DNA of 64,000 nucleotides from a virus. The position numbers were made by a program, and so were the translations under genes. The stretch's first letter is position 1; each line of letters starts with the position of its first letter. Of the stretch, positions 15,216-22,865 are shown piece by piece. The stretch lies in IMG/VR virus record IMGVR_UViG_3300025073_000025, positions 1-64,000 of that record. One strand, given 5' to 3'. The notes under the pieces are model-generated. The model was not told the origin of the DNA and ran no database searches. It saw only the letters and a program-made list of their open reading frames with translations.

Positions 15216-15552
15216 AACAAACCTCCTCAATTAGTCCTATAAGACCTTCCTTAGTTTTTGGTACCTCATTCTCATGTATAATAACCAAAGTTATATTATT
15301 TAAAGAGGCCCACTCTTCTTTAGCTCTGTCTCTATAGCGATGGTTTCTCCACCCCGCCTCGTCAACATGAAAATGTTGAACAAACTTGTCATGCTGTTGA
15401 CCATGTACCTCCACGGCTATAGAATATGAAGGTAAGAAAAAATCTACAAACATTCTTTTTCCCTTATATTCAATTGAATATTCTTTAACAATACGAGCAA
15501 AAGGGAAAGCACCAATAAGAAGCTCATGCACTTTATCTGCTACTAAACTCAT
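15208..15552 (-). CDS. Small Vsr/PD-(D/E)XK-like endonuclease
   Basis: The 114-residue protein contains MFVDFFLPSYSIAVEVHGQQH (D37, E48 and His54), the beta-hairpin core of Vsr/DUF559-type nucleases in which ExK is replaced by ExH, then an RYRDRAKEEWASLNN helix and LVIIHENEV strand. It overlaps recA by four bases (ATGA) and is probably translated by coupling, as no good Shine-Dalgarno is seen. A nicking or structure-specific nuclease for recombination is likely; a relic of a homing nuclease is the alternative. Confidence 0.6.
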   Translation of the reverse strand: MSLVADKVHELLIGAFPFARIVKEYSIEYKGKRMFVDFFLPSYSIAVEVHGQQHDKFVQHFHVDEAGWRNHRYRDRAKEEWASLNNITLVIIHENEVPKTKEGLIGLIEEVCYG

Positions 15553-16595
15553 AAGGCAAGCATTTCGCGGATCTGTTTCTCAACTCGGGCCATAAAGTCC
15601 GGATTACTATCAAAATAGGCTTTTACACTGTCACGACCCTGTATTTTCTCTCCAACCTCCGGTATAGTATACCAAGCCCCACCAAGCTGTATTATACCTA
15701 AATCCGTTGACAAATCAACCAACTCGGAAGTCTTATCAAACCCTTTACCATAAATTAAGTCAACAGAACCAGACCTAAAGGGAGCACTAATTTTGTTTTT
15801 TACAACCTGATAGGACATTTTATGACCTATAAGAACACCCTTGTCATCTAATATTCTGGCACTCTTGGTTTTGCCACTCCCATCAACACTAACCCTATGA
15901 GTGCTATAAAATTTTATAGCCTTACCCCCAGGAGTAACTCTAGGATCACCATAAGCCATTACTTTTTCGCGCAGCTGATTTATGAAAATAAACAGAGTAT
16001 TAGACTCCCCTATCATATTAACAATTCTGCGACACTCCTGGCTCAAAAACCGAGCCTGCAACCCTACATGTGAATCCCCAGCGTCACCCGCAAGCTCAGC
16101 TTTTGGTATAAGACTAGGGACACTATCTACAACCACCATCCCTATCTCACCGGTGCCCAATAATCCATATACAACATCAAAATGTTCTTCCATAGACAAA
16201 GAAACATTGTCTAGTAAAAACATAGAAGGATCAACTCCATAACCGGCTACCAATTTTCTATCTATGGCCCTTTCACAATCTATGTAAAGAACCTTCAAGC
16301 CCATTCTATTTGCACAAGCTGAGGCACCTAGTGCCACAGTACTCTTTCCTGTAGACTCCTCCCCAAATATTTCTATCATACGACCCCTAGGAAAACCTCC
16401 TCCCAAAGCATGATCCATAGAAATAGACCCAGTAGAAATAAATTCGTAACCGGAGGGAACATCACTAAGCCATTTTAGAACACTACCGTGCTTTTTATTT
16501 ATCTGATTAAACGCTAAATCTAATGCACTGTTTTTATTCTTCTTGGTTTCTTCAACTATATCTACAGTTTCTGTTGCTTCTTTCTTTCTACCCAT
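15549..16595 (-). CDS. recA: RecA recombinase
   Basis: The 348-residue protein follows bacterial RecA closely: GEESTGKST Walker A at 78-86, LYIDCERAID, a VVVDSVPSLIPKAEL Walker B, loop L1 with VGLQARFLSQ, FINQLREKVMAYGDP, and PGGKAIKFYST in loop L2. The C-terminal domain is somewhat short and ends EKQIREMLAL. The canonical LysGluGlu-rich acidic tail is missing, a feature that raises DNA binding in bacterial RecA truncations. It catalyses strand exchange for phage recombination and repair. Confidence 0.95.
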   Translation of the reverse strand: MGRKKEATETVDIVEETKKNKNSALDLAFNQINKKHGSVLKWLSDVPSGYEFISTGSISMDHALGGGFPRGRMIEIFGEESTGKSTVALGASACANRMGLKVLYIDCERAIDRKLVAGYGVDPSMFLLDNVSLSMEEHFDVVYGLLGTGEIGMVVVDSVPSLIPKAELAGDAGDSHVGLQARFLSQECRRIVNMIGESNTLFIFINQLREKVMAYGDPRVTPGGKAIKFYSTHRVSVDGSGKTKSARILDDKGVLIGHKMSYQVVKNKISAPFRSGSVDLIYGKGFDKTSELVDLSTDLGIIQLGGAWYTIPEVGEKIQGRDSVKAYFDSNPDFMARVEKQIREMLAL

Positions 16596-17163
16596 TTTCT
16601 AAATCTCCTAAAATATCCTTAAGATTTTCTACATGTTTATTATCTATATTTTCAATGGCTATTTTTTCTTGCGCACCATAAAGATCTTCTATATACTTAT
16701 TATATTTTTCCTCTTCTATCTTCTTATTCTCCCCGTTTATTATGCTTATTGCTTTATCAGTAACCCACCGCATATTTTCCTGTCCAAAACATTCCATATT
16801 ATGTAACGGCTCAGAAAGAGAAAACTTTGGTTCATTTGCTATTACACACCTTACTATCATGGCACATTCTTGTACAGCCCTACCCTTACTAAGACCGGCT
16901 TCTTCTTGTCTTATCTTTATAAAAGATGAAGCTAACTTTAAATCTTTTTTTGTTGTCTTCCCATAATGTAATAATCTTGACCTATTATAAAAAGATAAAG
17001 TAGCATAGAAAAAAGAAACTAGCTCCTTAGCTGTTTTAACCTGTGTTGTGTCTAAATCGTCTAGCTTTATTATTATATAGTTTTTTTCTTTTAATATGTC
17101 AATACAATCTTGTTCAGTAATATTTTTTTCGGCGCCCGAAAAAATTGTTGACTGTTTAGACAT
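16588..17163 (-). CDS. Hypothetical protein between clamp and RecA
   Basis: The 191-residue protein overlaps recA by eight bases and follows the clamp by two. It is mostly helical with charged stretches (KIEEEKYNKYIEDL), and has a WVTDKAISIINGEN segment near residue 135. No known family is visible. Its place suggests a replication accessory role. The codons at its N-terminus (IFSGAEKN) contain one of the T/A-bracketed inverted repeats (17124-17144). Confidence 0.6.
   Translation of the reverse strand: MSKQSTIFSGAEKNITEQDCIDILKEKNYIIIKLDDLDTTQVKTAKELVSFFYATLSFYNRSRLLHYGKTTKKDLKLASSFIKIRQEEAGLSKGRAVQECAMIVRCVIANEPKFSLSEPLHNMECFGQENMRWVTDKAISIINGENKKIEEEKYNKYIEDLYGAQEKIAIENIDNKHVENLKDILGDLENG
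17124..17144. repeat. Perfect 9+3+9 inverted repeat, T/A-bracketed GC core
   Basis: TTTTTTCGG and CCGAAAAAA are exact inverted copies around CGC. It lies within the first codons of the gene at 16588-17163 and belongs to the recurrent motif class. Confidence 0.75.
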
Positions 17164-17165
17164 TT

Positions 17166-18305
17166 TTAACCTAATGAAGCTACTAAAGACCTTATTTTAA
17201 TATCATTTTTTATAAACTCTAGATAAACAGGGGAAATATTGTCCTTAAACCATATCCTAACCACACCATAGCCAGCATTGCTAACTATAGGCTCAAGAAG
17301 GAAACAATTAAAATCTATAGCTAACTCCCCTAAGAACCCCTCTATATTTATACCACTATTCTCACTTTCATTAGAAAACACAGATAACTGCCCACTTTTT
17401 AGAAACAGAGATACTCTATAATCGTCACTCTTTGAAGCACTAAAAGCTAAGTTACGAATATTCTCTGAAAGAATCTTCGCTTCTATGTCAAAGTGGTTTT
17501 TAAATCCTTGGAATAAGGGCTCATAATCAGGAAAGACTAGGGTTGATATAGCTGCCTTTAAAAAGACCCCAGCAAAAGATACCACAAGTGCGTTGTCACT
17601 AAAAAACAAAGTTACGGAATCGTACTCACTGTCCCTCATTTTTACTATAGTTTTTACAATCTTGGCAACCATAGGGCTATCTAAAACACAAGAAAGGGAA
17701 CCATCTATAGAAGAATCGTTTTCCCCTCCAGCCTCTGTCAAAGTAACCCTATTCGTGGAAGCACAAACAAAGTTACTTCCTTCTACCAAAAACCTGACAC
17801 CTGAATCTGATCCTCCATCCTGTACAGACGCAGACACTATTATACCCTTCAATACAGAAGAAAACAAGTCCGCATTGATATCTACAGAGGGCATGCCCTC
17901 TACTGACTTTAGCATTGGAACAAACGAAGGAGAGACTGGAATAAGTCTACGACTGTACGACTTTTTTTCTTTATACAAGGAGCAAGCCTTTAATAAAATC
18001 CCCCTCTCATTTAACTCGAAGGACAAGCTTTCAGTCCCTATCCCTTCCTGAGAAAGAGGAGAAAAACTTCTAACAGCTTTATTTAATGGATCAAATTGAA
18101 GAGATAAATCCCCTACCTCTAATACTGTTGCAGGTACCTTTATATTTACGAAGCAGATTTGACTACTAAAAGCCAAGCTAACAAAGTTATCATTAGCAAT
18201 AACTCTAATAGAAGTAAACGCCCCACTACTATCCTTTATTGGCACAAAATCGGACAAAACAATAACAGCAGGAAGTAAGTCTACAAGTTGTACTGTAAAA
18301 CGCAT
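17166..18305 (-). CDS. dnaN: DNA polymerase sliding clamp (DnaN-like)
   Basis: The 379-residue protein has DnaN length and pattern: three similar domains with alternating beta strands, VSPSFVPML in the middle domain, GVRFLVEGSNFVCASTNRVTL (the repeated strand-turn of DnaN where VATDGHRL is usual), STLVFPDYEPLFQ, and a short hydrophobic end IRSLVASLG. It would tether the polymerase to DNA. It is the first gene after the strong promoter at 18335-18363 and has AAAGGAG before its ATG. Family assignment is by layout rather than by single catalytic residues. Confidence 0.8.
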   Translation of the reverse strand: MRFTVQLVDLLPAVIVLSDFVPIKDSSGAFTSIRVIANDNFVSLAFSSQICFVNIKVPATVLEVGDLSLQFDPLNKAVRSFSPLSQEGIGTESLSFELNERGILLKACSLYKEKKSYSRRLIPVSPSFVPMLKSVEGMPSVDINADLFSSVLKGIIVSASVQDGGSDSGVRFLVEGSNFVCASTNRVTLTEAGGENDSSIDGSLSCVLDSPMVAKIVKTIVKMRDSEYDSVTLFFSDNALVVSFAGVFLKAAISTLVFPDYEPLFQGFKNHFDIEAKILSENIRNLAFSASKSDDYRVSLFLKSGQLSVFSNESENSGINIEGFLGELAIDFNCFLLEPIVSNAGYGVVRIWFKDNISPVYLEFIKNDIKIRSLVASLG

Positions 18306-18334
18306 TAAAATCTCCTTTTTACCATCACGTATTA

Positions 18335-18363
18335 ATTATACTAAAAAAACAAAAAATTGACAA
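18335..18363 (-). promoter_or_regulatory. Near-consensus sigma70-type promoter of the replication block
   Basis: TTGTCA (18358-18363) and TATAAT (18335-18340) are separated by exactly 17 bases, most of them T or A, in the gap between the 941-residue structural protein and the clamp gene. The predicted start lies about 25 bases before the clamp ATG. One mismatch to the -35 and none to the -10 make this the best promoter in the window; it would be read by host polymerase early in infection. Confidence 0.85.
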
Positions 18364-18369
18364 GAAAAA

Positions 18370-21195
18370 TTATACACAAACAATACTACCAGATAAATCT
18401 ATAACCCTATCTTGTGACATACCTATAACAAAAGCCTGTAGATGATAGACCCCTCCTACAGCAGACACGACTGCTTGCATGTCGTAAGTGCTTAAATCAA
18501 CTAGCATGGCTATTGCCGAACGCACAGCTTCATCCGTAGAATTGAAATTAACGATGGAATTAATACGTTTAATTCTATCATTAATACCCCTATCAAAAAA
18601 AGAACCAGTACTGGTAACTTCTTCTAAATTAAGAACCCAGCGCTTATTATCTATAGAATATACCCCACCACTAGCTGGGTCATATATATACTCTGAAACA
18701 CCAGAAGAGAAATACAGCCGCAACTTCTTATACAAAGAAGCCGTTGTACCCTCATTTTTATATATATCAATAATACTACTATCTGATAAATTTCTAAACC
18801 TATGTATATATGGACGTATAGTAGCAGTTAAATCGCTGCTGAGGAATAAACCCAAAATACTGGCTTGCATATCATTATTATATGCACGAGTACCTATAAT
18901 ACGTCCATATAAATTACAAAATAACCTTTCTCTTGTATTAAAATATAAATCTATAACACGTATTCTGGTAAGTTTTTTTCCTACAATAAATGAAAAAATA
19001 TCAGATATACAAGATAAGGAATCTATAGTAGCATATAAATCACCACTACCAGCCCCACTAACAGAACACCTTATAAAAGATAACAAGTCTTTATAAGAAG
19101 ACAAGGGGGCACAACTTCCCCCAGGATTAATAAACGCCCTTAGCTCCAAAAATGGTATGGTATAAACAGGTATTAAACGAAGCCCCTTTACTTCCCTATA
19201 AGCATTTATACTAGCACCAATAGTAGACACACTACCTACAGAAATAACTGAAGAAAACAAATCATAAAAACCCCCACTTGAAGAAATATCCGCCGTTATA
19301 TCAGAAAGTGTGAACGACTGTAATAAAACCGCTAAAATAGCCACATGTGTCAAATCCAAAGACACCACTGAGGCCAATAAATTTGCGTAGGGCCAAACAC
19401 TTATAGAGGAATAAAGATCGGAAACAGCCCATGACCTAACATATGCCCATAAATCTGGAGTTGAGCTATTGTTAACAAACGTAATAGGACGAACAACCCC
19501 TATAACTGGCCCTGGAATAAAAAGACCATAATTGGTAGCCAAAAAAGCCCTACTAATAGAAGCAGAAGTTATCCAATGAGCACCAACAGAAGTACTTGTA
19601 CCAGTAGAAACAAACCCCTGTATAAAACAAGACAATACTTTATAAGCAGAAAAAGCATTTAACTCAGCAAATAAACCACTAAAATTCCTAAAAATTAGGT
19701 CCAACTTATTTATAACTAGGGGTTTAGTAACAGAAAAACTACTTGTGGACAAATCATACGAAAGTCTAAGAGCTGGTCGTATAAAAGCCCTAAAGGTTGA
19801 CGTGTATAATTGAAAAGCAACTACAGAAGCACTTAAATCAGGAAAATAGCCCCTAATCGGATCCATTGTCATAATGGACAAACCACCTCTAGATCCAACC
19901 AAGAACTTTCTATGGGGGTGAGTAAATAAATAATAATTATATGGCTTATCTGTTGTATGGGCACTTATTATACCCTTTACAAAGACAAGAACATCAATAG
20001 TAACATGAGTAGTAGCACGTATAAACGAAACAAGATCCTTTAAATTACCAACACTTATACCCTTTATATAAGCATACATACTATCAGTATATTCACCTAA
20101 TATAAAAACAGTTAAATCACTAGTAGCCCAACCATACAAACGAGCATAAATATCTTTTGGTATACTGACAATAATACCTGCAAAAATGCTAGAAAAATTC
20201 CTATACATAGCATCTATTCTACCCCCCATATCCACCCAATACCCCGTAGAAGTAAGACTAGACAAAAGATCTAACATTCCACTAAGACCAGAACGTATAA
20301 AAACAGGTAAATCTTTCGGTGGTATAACCAACAAATTTGCATAAATATCTTCCGGTAAATGCCCTCCCCCAACGGCCCTTAGCTCCTTAGGTTCAATAGA
20401 TAAAATATAAGAATTAAGATCAGCAGGTGAATACCCCACAACAAGAGCCCCAATATCAGAAGGTTGTATAGTTACAAGCTCACCCAGCATATCCCTAATT
20501 CGTGTCGGCCCCAAATAAGCATTGAGATCAGATATACCCTTCCCTATCCCTCGTATATTGGCATATGTAATAGCCTCGCCTCTAAAACCAATACCCGAAT
20601 ACACGGATAGATCTGAAACAGCCCACCCCCTAATACTACCCGTTAAATCTGGCAACTTAGTTAAACAACGTTTTAATATGGAAAAACCAAATGGGGTAGC
20701 CAATAAAACAGAGGTATAAGAGAGAGCCTCTGTGTGAACACGAGCAGTACCAGATATACCAACGTATAAATTAATACTTGTTTGATAGGACGACACAATT
20801 ATACTTCGTAAATCACTGGTTACTAAGGTAACCTTAGGATAAATAAATGCCCTTAAATCCGAATACAAAACCTCGGCAAAAATATCTGTGAATAAATCTG
20901 TGCTGGTTCTCAATAAAGCATTGATAAAGGCAGACAAATCCAACGTACCAGAATATAGAGGGAGAAACCCTCCGGCATCATCATGTTTAAGTCTAGCATA
21001 AACATTTTTAGGAAAAGCACTAGAGTCCACCAAGCCCCTATATTTAAGATGTCCCTGAACAGGGCCCTCTAAAACAGCCCCAACACTGCCTCTTCTGGAA
21101 AGCCTGGTACCCAAAACAACGTCCATAACACCACCAAGAACACCCGGCTTGGACATTCTAGCCCCAAATAGGCCTATGTTCTTAATTAGAGACAT
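18370..21195 (-). CDS. Repeat protein built of DLxAxI units (putative tail fibre, beta-solenoid)
   Basis: The 941-residue protein is made of a short repeat throughout most of its length: S/P-x-D-L-x-A-x-I followed by a turn, with Asp-to-Asp spacing of 12 to 15 residues (for example SDIGALVVGYSP, ADLNSYILSIEP, EDIYANLLVIPP, all 12). GWAVSDL or GWATSDL recurs as a variant linker. Residues around 780-880 are less repetitive. One strand per unit suggests a beta-solenoid. No family is recognised. It ends the structural block and has no clear Shine-Dalgarno; its ATG lies six bases after the previous stop, so coupling is likely. Confidence 0.7.
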   Translation of the reverse strand: MSLIKNIGLFGARMSKPGVLGGVMDVVLGTRLSRRGSVGAVLEGPVQGHLKYRGLVDSSAFPKNVYARLKHDDAGGFLPLYSGTLDLSAFINALLRTSTDLFTDIFAEVLYSDLRAFIYPKVTLVTSDLRSIIVSSYQTSINLYVGISGTARVHTEALSYTSVLLATPFGFSILKRCLTKLPDLTGSIRGWAVSDLSVYSGIGFRGEAITYANIRGIGKGISDLNAYLGPTRIRDMLGELVTIQPSDIGALVVGYSPADLNSYILSIEPKELRAVGGGHLPEDIYANLLVIPPKDLPVFIRSGLSGMLDLLSSLTSTGYWVDMGGRIDAMYRNFSSIFAGIIVSIPKDIYARLYGWATSDLTVFILGEYTDSMYAYIKGISVGNLKDLVSFIRATTHVTIDVLVFVKGIISAHTTDKPYNYYLFTHPHRKFLVGSRGGLSIMTMDPIRGYFPDLSASVVAFQLYTSTFRAFIRPALRLSYDLSTSSFSVTKPLVINKLDLIFRNFSGLFAELNAFSAYKVLSCFIQGFVSTGTSTSVGAHWITSASISRAFLATNYGLFIPGPVIGVVRPITFVNNSSTPDLWAYVRSWAVSDLYSSISVWPYANLLASVVSLDLTHVAILAVLLQSFTLSDITADISSSGGFYDLFSSVISVGSVSTIGASINAYREVKGLRLIPVYTIPFLELRAFINPGGSCAPLSSYKDLLSFIRCSVSGAGSGDLYATIDSLSCISDIFSFIVGKKLTRIRVIDLYFNTRERLFCNLYGRIIGTRAYNNDMQASILGLFLSSDLTATIRPYIHRFRNLSDSSIIDIYKNEGTTASLYKKLRLYFSSGVSEYIYDPASGGVYSIDNKRWVLNLEEVTSTGSFFDRGINDRIKRINSIVNFNSTDEAVRSAIAMLVDLSTYDMQAVVSAVGGVYHLQAFVIGMSQDRVIDLSGSIVCV

Positions 21196-21200
21196 ATAGA

Positions 21201-22040
21201 TTATACTGTAAAGGTGGTTTCCTCTGAAACAGGAGCTACAGGACCAAACGCATATGTTCTATCTGTATAAGAAGAGCCCCCCTGCCTAAACACAACAAAA
21301 ATACCGGAAGCAGTTATTAAGGCAGACATAGGCCCCACCCTAAAGCCATTTACTTGGTATACCCCATAAGGCTCTCCTCTAACCTCATATGCACCCGCAT
21401 TTCTATTCATCAACATTACAGGGAATAAAATAGCAGCGCTACTTCTAACCCCTACGTCATTACCCAAAAGGGTACTCCAATTGTAAGAAACATTAACAGC
21501 TACCCCGCTGGAAACGCAATTAAACATATATGCCCTAGAATTTGTTGCATCTGTCCAGGGGTAATCCGCACTAGTGTTTCCTCTTATTAACAATGGTAAA
21601 GGGTCTGTAACGGGCACATAATAACTTCTTATCAAACCGGCATAAACGGTATGTGTATTTCCTGTACTATTATTCAGGATAATAACACACACAAAGTTTC
21701 TATCCCCATATAGCCAGTACTTAAAAGGAAGACCGTTCGTAGGCATATACGTATAAGAAACATCGTACATCTGATCTGCATAACTTGCACTACTAACATA
21801 GACGCCATAACCATAAAGATAAACATTATCACTATATCCCCTAAATCTTATATATATATCCCCATTGTCAGCAGGAGTTTCTCCTGGAGACTTCCACGCA
21901 TAATCCCTATCAGAAGATAAATCAGAGACTTTTTCTATCCTAGTCCACCCAGTAATTGTATTAAGAAGAAAATCGTCCAGAACAGTTATAAAATCCTGCT
22001 CAGTAATACAAGTTCCTGATGTATAATCATATATTTTCAT
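21201..22040 (-). CDS. Virion-associated protein, paralogue of the next gene upstream
   Basis: The 279-residue protein is rich in Tyr, Ser and Gly and shares a clear plan with the product of 22056-22856: TEQDFITVLDDFLL near the N-terminus, GDIYIRFRGYSDNVYLYGYG, ASYADQMYDVSY, FKYWLYGDRNFVCVII, DPLPLLIRG, and YEVRGEPYGVYQV. The two arose by tandem duplication. A strong GGAGGT precedes it. A surface-exposed or tail accessory role is inferred from composition and position. Confidence 0.65.
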   Translation of the reverse strand: MKIYDYTSGTCITEQDFITVLDDFLLNTITGWTRIEKVSDLSSDRDYAWKSPGETPADNGDIYIRFRGYSDNVYLYGYGVYVSSASYADQMYDVSYTYMPTNGLPFKYWLYGDRNFVCVIILNNSTGNTHTVYAGLIRSYYVPVTDPLPLLIRGNTSADYPWTDATNSRAYMFNCVSSGVAVNVSYNWSTLLGNDVGVRSSAAILFPVMLMNRNAGAYEVRGEPYGVYQVNGFRVGPMSALITASGIFVVFRQGGSSYTDRTYAFGPVAPVSEETTFTV

Positions 22041-22055
22041 AACTCTACCTCCACT

Positions 22056-22856
22056 TTAAACATGGACCGGGCCATAACCCTCACAGTCGTCCGTACTATA
22101 CCTACGTATAAAAAACTTATAGTCTGTTCCCGACACCACCACCCAATCTTCTGAAACCAAAGTATCGCCAGAAAACTTTACTGCTCCTGGAAATTCCCCC
22201 CTAATCTCCTTAGATCCTGCTGTAGTGCTATACAGAATAAGAGGATAGTGTGCTTGACTATTATCCCTAACATTAGGGTCACCATAGGCTAAAAAATCTG
22301 TTTGGGCATGGTCAACCAAATAGTTGACATTTGACCCACTAACTGTAGCAGAATACATCTGTGTTCTACCTGCCTCCTGAAGACCGGTAGCGTATGATGT
22401 CTGCCCAACAACGGCCAAGGGTAAAGGATCGTAAGTATAAGAATAATAACTGTCTATAAAACCACCAAAACACGAATAATAATAATTGTCATCTCCATTT
22501 TTTATAACAACCCACAGATATGTACTATCCCCAAAAAACCAGTACTTTATAGCAGAAGCACCAGTAGCAGCATATGTAGTACTATACAATTGGTCGCTAT
22601 ATGAAGCAGCACTATACCAAGCACTATATCCGTATACATATAAAGTATTACTATACCCCCTCCAACGAACATAAATATCCCTATACTGCCCTGGTGTACC
22701 GGGACCAGCCACTTTATAAACATAATCTTTATCTGAGGAAGTGTCAGTTATAGTCCCTATTCTAGACCAAGAACCTATGGTACTAGTCAAGAATGTGTCT
22801 ATTGCCACTATTAAATCCTGCTCAGTTGTTGCCGTTCCTGCAGAATAGTATACCAT
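22056..22856 (-). CDS. Virion-associated protein, paralogue of the gene at 21201
   Basis: The 266-residue protein contains TTEQDLIVAIDTFLT, DIYVRWRGYSNTLYVYGYS, ASYSDQLYS, IKYWFFGDSTYLWVVI, DPLPLAVVG and KEIRGEFPGAVKF at matching positions to its neighbour. It is beta-rich, without signal peptide or membrane segment. It lies nine bases after the 2057-residue adhesin. Function is unknown. Confidence 0.65.
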   Translation of the reverse strand: MVYYSAGTATTEQDLIVAIDTFLTSTIGSWSRIGTITDTSSDKDYVYKVAGPGTPGQYRDIYVRWRGYSNTLYVYGYSAWYSAASYSDQLYSTTYAATGASAIKYWFFGDSTYLWVVIKNGDDNYYYSCFGGFIDSYYSYTYDPLPLAVVGQTSYATGLQEAGRTQMYSATVSGSNVNYLVDHAQTDFLAYGDPNVRDNSQAHYPLILYSTTAGSKEIRGEFPGAVKFSGDTLVSEDWVVVSGTDYKFFIRRYSTDDCEGYGPVHV

Positions 22857-22865
22857 TAACCACCC

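Noticed and set aside
18358-18374. Second promoter using the TATAAT at the end of the 941-residue gene
   Set aside because: No acceptable -35 sequence lies 16-18 bases upstream; the adjacent promoter at 18335-18363 explains the region.
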